A DNA stretch of 64,000 nt from the NCBI GenBank assembly GCA_949775045.1, contig OX459108.1:14824263-14888262 (forward strand), read 5' to 3'. Numbering within the stretch: the stretch's first letter is position 1; each line of letters begins with the position of its first letter. Positions 10,966 through 28,707 of the stretch are shown here, piece after piece. Below the pieces are notes generated by a model. The model was not told the DNA's origin, did not search any database, and saw only the letters and a list, made by a program, of their open reading frames with translations. The translations under genes and the position numbers were made by a program. Source of the DNA: Metridium senile. Lineage: Eukaryota > Cnidaria > Anthozoa > Actiniaria > Metridiidae.

Positions 10966-12692
10966 TACTTCAGGAACGAACTGATGTCTTCAAAACTATA
11001 CAAAAGTAGCCGAAGTAATGTTATCAAGAACTGTACGACAGAAGACAAAATAACTACTCTCGTTAGAAATTTAAGCTTACTGACGATTCGCACGTTATCT
11101 ATACGGTCCCTATAAAAAGGTAAAAACTGGCTAATTAAACCTCTTCAGTTAAAAGAGACAAAATAATCGGCTTGCTAATTTCAAAGACATATAAGGAACA
11201 GTTGAAAGCCATCTACTTGACACCAAAGATTGACAGTAGTAATTTAGTCAACATGGAAAATGTAATGTAGTACTTATACTTCGCAATTTCACATCGTCAT
11301 ACTGCGCATGTCACACATTCCAGCCACGAGCGCAGTCAACAATGTGGGATTAGTATTCAATGCAACGCGGTGCTTACATGGCACATTTCACATCGTCTTG
11401 AATGCAGGCGCGCATTACAGCCACGCTGCACAGAATAACCAAACGTCGCATCTTACATGTGTCGAATCTAATGCAACTAAATCCAAACAATAGGCTTTGC
11501 TTATTTGCAATAGATTCGACATAAGCGAGAGGCGAAGAGAGCCGGAAAAATGTTTCTTTTTATGAGTGGGCTACCTTTTTTTTTGAACAGATGCTTTATA
11601 AATAAAGTGGGCTACCTGTGTTATTCCGTTGAAGAGAGGCGAAGAGCCTGTAAAATGTTTCGTCTGGTTCACTTGAATTTGTTTGTACGGTCGCAGCTAC
11701 ATATAGAATACACACGAAGCAACCTGTCACAGTGACTTGTCACCTAGTGTTTATCGGCTTTAATATGCTGTTGTGCAAACTGACGTTTCGGCCGACGCCA
11801 TTCATCGCTAAATTTTGACGCCGATATGAGTGGGCTACCTGTGTGGTTTTTTTTGAACAGATGCTTTGTTAATAAAGTGGGTTACCTGTGTTATTCCGTT
11901 GAAGTCTGCGCTATTAAAGACATTAAAAAAAGTTAAATAGGTATCATATATGGGTCTAATATAACTATAGTAATCAAGAAATAATTTAAGAAAGATTATT
12001 TAAGTTTTGAAGTAAAATAAAATGAGAATTAATTTGAGACATTATTCTTTGATATTATTAATTTATTCAACGAACACTCACACACTAATATCATTAATAA
12101 ATTAAACAAATAGAAGTCAACTCCCATTGGCTCTTTGCCATGCAATAATCCTCAGTATTTACAGTATATCGATTGAGTGACTGACGTAAATTTAAGTTTA
12201 GCCTTTGCGTGACATTTGTATCACGCAAACCAACTGTGAGTAATAGAAAACAACATTGCGTTACAGTCACGTTATGTTATGGCAGTCACACACACAATCC
12301 TGTGACAGTCAAAATACCAGCACGTGACAGTAATGCACAAACTCACTCGCAAACACAATTGCGTGACAGCTGTGTACAAAAAATTGCATTACAGTCACAC
12401 ACACATGCTTGACACTTGACAGTACACAAAATTGCGTTACAAACTGCAAACAATTGTGTGACAGACATACCAGGAACGTTTAACCGTTTGATCAGAAATC
12501 AATTTTCAATTACGAGGTGAAACGTGTGATCAACATTCAAAATCTCCCTACAGATAAACTACCAGAGAAAATTCAGCACTTGATCAAAGACTAATATCAA
12601 GTTTCAATAACGAAGTGAAATGTGTGATTGACATTCAAATTCTTCCGACAGATAAACCAGATTACAAGGAGAATTCAGTACTTGAATTCTGA
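10966..12692. other. Intergenic region between cPLA2 and katanin 3' ends
   Basis: The two genes converge here. No coding segment is supported. A direct repeat of about 75 bp (ATGAGTGGGCTACCT, TTTGAACAGATGCTTT, GTGTTATTCCGTTGAAG) lies at about 11561-11633 and 11826-11903. A stretch with repeated TGCGTGACAG/TGCGTTACAG words lies at about 12205-12475. The block with AAATCAATTTTCAATTACGA (12495) recurs loosely at 12590-12660. Confidence 0.6.
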
Positions 12693-19113
<6,421 letters not shown>

Positions 19114-20487
19114 GATGACTTCTGAAAAGAAAATTATCTCAGTAAAAAAATTACAAATGTAAAATAAAGATATTATTGTTAATATTATTAGAAATATTGT
19201 TTCACGACATTTCCATGTCAGACATGAATTCATAAGCAAGTGAATGTAAATAAAATATTTTGAATAAAAAATTGTTTACATTTGAATAACTGTTCCCTTG
19301 GGGTTTTGAGTCAACACTAGAGTGGAAATATGCTTGTTTGAAATAATGTCTCAAAAATGGTCATGTGGTAAAAACACACCTCCAAGGCCGAATATTTAAC
19401 GGTCGTTTACATGTAATCACTCAAGTGATATCGAGAATGATATTGAGGCCCCTTCCCCACCCCCGTTGTAAGGCCTCAAGAATCTGCCCTACCAGTCTCT
19501 AAACAACGCTTACAAAACATAAATAATATACTATTTTACATCTTTGCCAGGTTTAAATCAGAATGCCAGCTCGAATAGCTTTTTATCTTAATCATAAGAA
19601 TATTTTCGAAAACGTTTTCTGAAATTCTAAATCACATTTCATTGTTAATTGCATTTCAAACTTGTTTGGCGCCAAAAATAACGATTAAGACTGCGATACT
19701 GAGAACTGGCATCAAATGAATAAATCTACGGCTAGTTTTTGTATTCAATAGAGAGAAAAGCAGCATAATTTTAAACATTTCATTTCTAATTCATTCCAAT
19801 GACAGAAGAAAATTCAAAAGCGCGTCCAAAGTAACGAACACCACAAGACGAAAAAATGACATTCACATGCATGAACGCATTGTTTCGATAAAATTAACTT
19901 ATTACAAGTAAGATTTACTCTATATAAGAGGTTCTTGTAGTTTTGAGCTTACCTGGGAATGTTTTTCAAGGCAAAAAGAATAATATTTTGTACGATATTA
20001 TTTTCAACCGAAACCTGTCTAACACTAAAAGGGGGACTCCTTTGCGCATGTACGAGGCGGATTGCGTTGTATTATGGGTGACCTAAATGTGGAAAACATG
20101 GCCGACACTTCAAAACAACCTGCATAGAAAAATGCATGTTGTCCTTGCTTTTAAAACCCTTAATGACGCCATACTTGCACGAAATGCATAGCAGATAGCC
20201 TAAACGTTTATTACAAATTAGTATTTTCGACATCTCAACGCATCAAAAGGTATTTGTTGACAGAAAAATACCGGTCATCTTGCAGCTAATTCATCTTCCA
20301 AAGCATATAATTTCTGGCTTGTCAGCGAAGCCAGCCTTTCTGCACCGCCCGTAATGGATACGTTGTGAAACGAAAAGTAATATATACTTCATTAAGTTAT
20401 TTTGTGTGAACTCGTAGTATTTGTTCCTGGATCGAAAAGCTTGTTTTTGCAAATACACAATTCGATTGATTTGCTGTCTATTCGATC
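19114..20487. promoter_or_regulatory. Head-to-head intergenic region, katanin and MAP3K7
   Basis: The initiator codons of the two genes are 1.37 kb apart and point away from each other, so both promoters and 5' leaders must lie here unless there are distant 5' exons. The last 120 bp match the MAP3K7-like copy upstream of 37153 (CTTCATTAAGTTATTTTGTG, TTCGATTGATTT, CTGTCTATTCGATCATGG). A fragment with ACTAGAGTGG and GGTCATGTGGTA at 19311-19380 belongs to the repeat family at 36806. No core motif is claimed. Confidence 0.55.
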
Positions 20488-23400
20488 ATGGATGACGACG
20501 ACGACGTCCAAGCAGACTCACCTCCCAATTTTGTTGAGGAAATCGATGTCAGCGAACTGAAGGTTATAGAGGTGAGTTCAGTAATAAATAATGTTTCATG
20601 GAGCATTAAATCTGATATAAATAGTTACATTAGGTTTCGTCTGATTGCATTAAGTCGAGTTTGTTATTGTTTAGAAATTTGTATGTTTAGTTAGATGTCT
20701 AGCTAATTGATTTTGTCATCCCTGTTTAGCTACAAACAAACTATTATTATAATCATCATCGAGCATGTTTAATATTTAAAAACATCATCATTGATCATCA
20801 CAAAGTGTATTATTATCATAGATATCAACATACCTCATTCTCATCTTAATCATAACACGCATCATCATTATCATCATTGTTGTGAACGTAATCACCATCA
20901 TCATTCTCATCTTCATCATAACCACCATCATTATCATCATTGTTGTGAACGTAATCACCATCATCATTATCATCTTCATCATAACCACCATCATTATCAT
21001 CATTGTTGTGAACGTAATCACCATCATCATTATCATCTTCATCATAACCACCATCATTATCATCATTGTTGTGAACGTAATCACCATCATCATTCTTATC
21101 TTCATCACAACCACCATTATTATCATCATTGTTGTGAATGTTATCACCATCATCATTCTCATCTTCATTACAACCACCATCATTATCATCATTGTTGTGA
21201 ACGTAATCACCATCATCATTCTCATCTTCATCCCAACCACCATCATTATCATCATTTGTTGTGAACGTAATCACCATCATCATTCTCATCTTCATCACAA
21301 CCATCATAACCACCATTATTATCATCATTGTTGTGAATGTAATCACCATTGTCATTCTCATCTTCATCATAACCATCATAACCACCATTATTATCATCAT
21401 TGTTGTGAATGTAATCACCATTGTCATTCTCATCTTCATCATAACCATCATAACCACCATTATTATCATCATTGTTGTGAATGTAATCACCATTGTCATT
21501 CTCATCTTCATCATAACCATCACCAACATCATATTCATCATTGTTGACTTGCCAACGTATTAATCACCATCATTCTCATCATTCTCATCTTTATCACAAC
21601 CATCATAACCACCATTATTATCATCATTGTTGTGAATGTAATCACCATTGTCATTCTCATCTTCATCATAACCATCACCAACATCATATTCATCATTGTT
21701 GACTTGCCAACGTATTAATCACCATCATTCTCATCATTCTCATCTTTATCACAACCATCATAACCACCATTATTATCATCATTGTTGTCAACGTTATCAC
21801 CATCATCATTGTTATCAACATTATCATCATCATCATTGGCATCATTATTGTCATCAACAACATCAAATCATTATTATTATTAAGATTACAATGATTATCC
21901 CATATTAAATTGTCTTCTAGAATGTGGGACGTGGTGCATTTGGTGTTGTCTACAAAGCACTATGGAGAGCTAAATTTACTGTTGCAGTAAAAACTATTGA
22001 AGGTGAAGCCGAGAAGAATGCATTTCTTGTAGAGGTTGAACAACTCTCCAAGGTCAAACATGAATCCATTATCAAGCTGTATGGAGCAGTAATAACACAG
22101 GATCCTGTATGTAATAAAACAATAATTATTCATAGAGATGGAAACTAGCGAGTAAACTAGTAAAATTATAGGCTGTGTCGGTGTTTGATATTTAAATGGT
22201 AGTATAATGAAATTTGTATCACCTTAAAAAATGTTGACTTTACTAACGTTTCAAGCTTTAGCTCTTCGTCAGAGTAAAAGGGATTAATTAAATATTATTC
22301 ATAGCTTAGAGTAAAGTACTAGAGTTATAAAGAATTTACGGTGTTCAAATTTATTTACCTAAGAGATTAATATCGCTCTGGGACCCCCACAGTTACTCTA
22401 TACTACATTGTCCCTGAGCTGCGTATCCAGCATGATTGGTCCTTGTGGTGTAGTGGTAACACGTGGGACTAGAAAGCCAACACTGTGGGGCTCAATTCCC
22501 GTCAAGGGCATATGATATTTTTCTCATGTATCTGTACTAGAGTTAATAGTAAATGCTAAGCATAAGTAGAAAGTTATTTGTTTGTATCACAAATTTTTGA
22601 AGGTTTGGATTACATTGTTTCAACTGCTACTGCTAATCCTCATCAATGTGTGCATTGTCTGATGACACTTTGACTTTTACAGGTCTGTCTTGTCATGGAG
22701 TATGCCGAGGGTGGATCTCTATATAACTGTAAGTGATAATTACAGATTAAATTTAACATTCTGACTCCAACTAATTCATACTAAACTACAAATTTGATGA
22801 AATAAACTTAATATATGAAACAATTTTGCATGGTTATAGCTAATGTTTTTACTACCTTGCTTAGTACTTCATTGGCAAAAATCCAGTCCTGCGCCAATAT
22901 ACACAGTATCACATGTAATGAGCTGGGCATTACAATGTGCTCGTGGTGTTGAATATTTACATGGGTTTAAACCAAAGGCTATTATCCACCGTGACTTGAA
23001 ACCACCCAAGTAAGTAACTGTTGATTTCATTATTTGTCTAGATAGTAAAAAAATATGTATGTAACGTGGTGCGTATATAGCAAATTTCACATACTATAAT
23101 AATAATAACCTTTTATTAATGTCTCTTACTGAAATAGCAGTTATAGAACCACTAACTGGGGACACAAAAGACGGCTCACAAGATGTGTCTATTTACAATG
23201 AAGTGCTAACACTATTTACACTTAAGGCAATGTACTATAAACTAATGAGTAAATAAATTCTATGGGAATGACAGCAGTGGGCAATTTAGCGCTATATACA
23301 AGAACAGAATGTTTACCTTCTTGCCTTTGTGAAATAATAGGCCTTTTGCAACAACAGGTCATGTGACCTTGCCCCTTTTAAATCGAGCAGCTGTTTCAAA

Positions 23401-26400
23401 ATGAACATCAGAAATGAAAAGAGCACCTCCATATTAGTAAGAAGCCAAAGTTTTAGCTCATAATGATGAGCATAGGAGAAATGGCATTAAATATAAAATT
23501 CAATATTTTATAAGGATTTGTATGGAAAATATGCACTGGATGGCAAAGCTTGCCATCCAGAACAGATTTTCCATACAAATCCTAATAAAATATTTGATTT
23601 TAAATTAAATGCCATTTCCCTTGTGTTACATTTTATGAGCTGATATTTCGCCTTCTTACTAAAATGGAGGTGCTCTTTTTATTTCTGATGTTCATTTTGA
23701 CACAGCTGTTCGATTTAAAAGGGGCAAGGTCACGTGACCTATTGTTACAAAAGGCCTATTAGTGCCAATTGTTCAACTATTCACAAGAGGGTTTAAAAAT
23801 GTGAATAACAAAGTAAAGTCATAAAGCATACTGCTACTGGTAGTAAAATGATTCCATTGTGAACATGGCCTATTGGTACTAATGTATCAATCTATAGAGT
23901 GATTAAATGACAGTTAACACTTGAATTTTCTAACTCTCACCAGCCTGCTGCTCACTAAATGTGGCACTGTCATAAAGATCTGTGATTTTGGTACGGCATG
24001 CGACCAGAGAACATACATGACCAATAATAAGGGGAGTGCTGCTTGGATGGCCCCTGAAGTCTTTGAAGGTATGTTACCATGGCAATATTGTTGACATGAA
24101 GACTATTGTTGTCATGGACACTATTGTTGTCATGGATACTTGTTGCCATTAAGACTACTGTTGTCATGGATACTTGTTGCCATTAAGACTATTGTTGTCA
24201 TGGATACTTCAAATCAAATCAATCAAATCAATTTTATTTCACATATTTTACATGATATTTACATATATAATTAGTAGTATAAAAAATTAAGTTATTTAGG
24301 CTAAAGTATAAAGATAGTTTTAATGAGGTAGTGCCTAAAGACTAAATAAACTGTTAAGTTATCGAGTTAGTCTTTAGTAATGAGGTTCAACTTTATGTTT
24401 GGGTGAATAATGAAAGGGAAGGAAGCAGATAACTATCAAAATAATTTACAAATATAAGATATGTTAAAATTTGATTATGTAAATTACATCTTAAGTTGAT
24501 TGAGTTGGAGTGAGAGTAAGTATTTTTTTATCTCCTTGGAGAAGGAGATAAAAATAAATATATTTGTTATTGTGAAGGCTATTGTTGTCATAGAAACTTC
24601 TTGCCATGGATATATTGTCATGGAAACTTGTTGCTTGAAGACTGTTGTCACAAATACAGTTGTCATGTTTATGTTTCGATATAATTTTCATGGAGACATT
24701 TGTTTCCATGGAAACTGTAATCAACCAGGCATAATGATTATCGAAATTTCCATTTTCTAGGTACGAACTACACAGAGAAGTGCGATGTGTACAGGTAAAG
24801 ACTGCATTTTCTCTTCTCATCATAATAACTTTGTTTGTGATTTCAACCCCTAAGGCCCCTAAGCAAAATTATCCAAACATGGTTGAGAATACAATGTTTT
24901 TGTGTATAATCTCACTTGTAATATTCTTGATTTTGAAAATTTATTTGGGTGGTCTTGGTTGAGGTTATCAAACTGAAAAAAATCATATTAATCTTACTAA
25001 TAATACTCTATATATTTGTGTTTTTGTTTGTCTCAGTTTTGGGATCATCTTGTGGGAGATGATAACACGTCACAGGCCGTTTGAAGAGATGGCAGGCTCG
25101 CCAGCATTTCGTATCATGTGGGCTGTTCATGGTGGTAAGTTGCTCACACACTTAATCTCTCTCTCTCTCTCTACAGTAGATAAAATAATAAAAAGAAAAC
25201 AAATAAAAACTAGCAGAGGACCATAGATTTATTATTGTATTTAAGCGAAGAGAATTACAAGAAGTTTCTTAATACATATATTTCGGACGATATCCATCGT
25301 CCATCATTAGTGTATTAACTAACATGAAGCTAACATATGAATAAATTATTGTATTTGCACTATTTTGTGTTTATCATCTTAAAATAAAGTCATTATTATT
25401 ATAAACTAGAGAGTAAACTAGTATAGTATACATTATCCTTTTAACTCTTTTACTCTGACAAAGGGCTGAAGCTCGAAACGTCAGTAAAGTTAAGTCAACT
25501 TTTTTTTATGGTGTTACAAATTTCATTTCTATTACCTATCATTATTATTATTATTATTATTGGCAGAAAGTAATGATTGTTTCTTGTTCCAGGTCAAAGA
25601 CCACCATTGATTAAAAACATCCCCAAACCGATTGAAAACTTAATGACCAGCTGCTGGGACAAAGACCCTCAGAAAAGACCTTCGTTTATCTGTATTGTTG
25701 CTTTTCTTAGTCATCTAATGCAGGTTGGGATGAATTTTGTACATTTGTCAAGCCATTTATTCTTAATGATACTTAATATATAATGTTTAATGAGAAAGTT
25801 GTTTAACTAACATGATTTCCTAAGAAATCCTAAAAAGATCCATTCATTTGTTTATTCATTCCTATTTATTGATACATCATTCATTCATTCATCCATTCAT
25901 TCACCCATTCATTCTTTCATTCATTCACTCATCCATTTATTCTTCCATTCATTCTTCCATCCATCCATTCATCTGTTTTTTTCCCAGTTTTTCCCTGGTG
26001 CCGATACTTGCCTGGTCTTCCCTCCATCTTCACCAGAAACAGAAGAAAACGAAGAAAATGCACTGAGCCAGGGTAGTAACCTTAGCGACACAGTCATCTT
26101 CAATAAACCCCCTGGTGAATCTAATGATGATGATGATGATGAAGATGATGACGATGAAGAAGAACAGGAAGGCCATTTTGAACCAGAAGATGAAGATGAT
26201 GAAGAATTAAGTACGCCAAGAAAGGAGAACCAGCCAAAGACTCCTGCTTCAACTCCACAAATCAACATGACACCACAATCACCAGAATGTGCAGTCCTTA
26301 ATAACAGTGCAGTCCTGTTTGGCAAACTTGGACGAGCCAGAAGTCCTCTTCCTGGTACACTGCCTGGAAACTTACAGCCATTGATTTCACCTTTTCCAGG

Positions 26401-28627
26401 CGAAGTATCACCTGCAAAGAACAATGACAAATTAGCCAGCCCTAAAGCAAAAGCTACCCCCTCACCAACTGGTCCAGCAAGAACTTCACCTGGAATTGAT
26501 GCCAGACCAGGAAGCCCGCAAGAAATGAATCATATTAAGAGAAAAAATGCACAGAGTCCCCTGTCAATCAATGTAAATACCAAACCAGGGGTGACACCAA
26601 CAAGCCAGGGTTTTGTCCAAGGGGGTATAATGTATCCACCTACTACGCAAGGGTACCCTCCCCCTTCCTCAGTATATCAAGGCTATCCCCCTGGAAATAA
26701 GTATGGCCAAGGTTACGTACCTACAAGTCAAGTACATCCATCAGTAAGTCAAAGCTACTTACCAACCAGCCAACCATCCCCTTCATCAAGTCATGGTTTC
26801 GTACCCTTACGACAAACATCAGATCCAACATCACAAGGCTATATACCATCAAGTCAAGGCTTTATTCCAACGAGTCAAGGCTTTATTCCAACGAGTCAAG
26901 GCTTTATTCCAACGAGTCAAGGGTATATTCCAACAACCCAGGGCTCTCATCCATCCAATCAAGGGTTCATCCCCTTGAGCGAAGGACAGCAGCACCCAGG
27001 CAGCCAGGGATACAAGCCTAATACTAATCAAGGCCGTCTTATATATAGCCAGGGGCATTTTGTAAATAACCAGAACTATAACCCGTCAGCCTACCACATG
27101 GGTTACCCTCATCCACACCAGGATTTTGGAGGCAGTATGCCGAACCTCTCTGAATCAAGGGAGGTTCCTAACTACCCCCTTAATATACCCCTGGATAATG
27201 AACGTATGCCTGTATTTCCGCCTTCTGGTAGGCCAATTGATCCTTACAATGGCTTTAATGAGTTACAGAGGAATGTTCCGTTGAATAACAGTGAGGAGAT
27301 TAATGTAGAGTCCATTGGGAAAGCACTGAGGGAAGATCTCAACATCAAGGTTTTACCAACTGGCAAACTACGTAAGTATTGAAATTACAACTCATTGTCA
27401 TCAACACTTTCAACATCATTGTTATCATAATCATCACCATCATTGTTATCATTGTCATCATCACCATCATTGTTATCATTGTCATCATCACCATCATTGT
27501 TATCATTGTCATCATCACCATCATTGTTATCATAATTATCACCATCATTGTTATCATTGTCATCATCACCATCATTGTTATCATAATGATCACCATCATT
27601 GTTATCATAATTATCACCATCATTGTTATCATTGTCATCATCACCATCATTGTTATCATTGTCATTATTACGGTTATTACCATCATTATCATCATTGTAA
27701 TTGTCATCATTACTGTCACCATTGTTATCATCATCATCATCACCATCATTGTTATCACCATCACCATTGTCATAATCACCATTGTCATCATCATTGTTTT
27801 TTGTTGTATATTCTAGCACGACACAAGTAATCATCGTTATCATTTATTGTCATCATTATCGCAATCACCATTGTCATCATCATTGTCATAATCACCATTG
27901 TCATAATCACCATTGTCATCATCATCATTGTTTTTTGTTTCATATTCTAGCACGGCACAAGTCTACAGGGAGTACAAGCCCAGTGTTTTCAAAATCTTCC
28001 TCTGATCATCGTAAATCAAGTGAACCAAGCGTTCTAAGCACTTCTAACATTGATGAACGACCTGTCCACCCTCCCAGCTATCCTAGATCTGTCTCAAGTC
28101 CTTCTGGGGCATTCCCTCATATCAATGAGCAGTTACTGCAACAGGTCGGTGGAAGACCAGGTTAGTAAATGAAGGGATGGGTGGATGGGAAATGAATGGG
28201 TGAATGAATGCGTTAATCAATTAATGAATTAGTGAACAGATAGGGTAACCGGTATTTTCGACCCAAAATCATTTCGATCCACTATTTAGATACTTTGACA
28301 AATTCGGTCATTTCGATCCACATGTATAATACATTAGAAATCAAATATTTAAGTAGAGTTTATAGTGTGTTAACTTTTAAAAAGTTATACTGTGATGTGA
28401 GATGAAGATGTTAGATGTTGAAGTAGACATACAAATAGATATACATACATAAACTTTGTTTATACTTGGATTTCAGAGTAACTAATGACAACCATTGTCT
28501 CTACATACTTAATCTGGAGCCTCGCTCTGTTGTGTAATCCCTCACCACTTCATGTATTATTTTTTTAGCAATTCTCATTCTAGTATTTTGTTTTTTGTAT
28601 TATATTGTATTTTTAAGGTGGAAGTGA

Positions 28628-28667
<40 letters not shown>

Positions 28668-28668
28668 G

Positions 28669-28707
<39 letters not shown>

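Noticed and set aside
20788..21563. Several 100-230 codon frames rich in His, Ile, Asp or Met
   Set aside because: Shadows of the ATC-rich minisatellite in TAK1 intron 1.
22437..22510. Functional tRNA gene
   Set aside because: A and B boxes are present, but the anticodon and T stems do not pair well and it sits inside a target-duplicated insertion; called a tRNA-like part of a mobile element.
27345..27843. Frames of about 150 codons (Ile/Val, Met/Thr, Asp/Asn)
   Set aside because: Microsatellite shadows in TAK1 intron 9.
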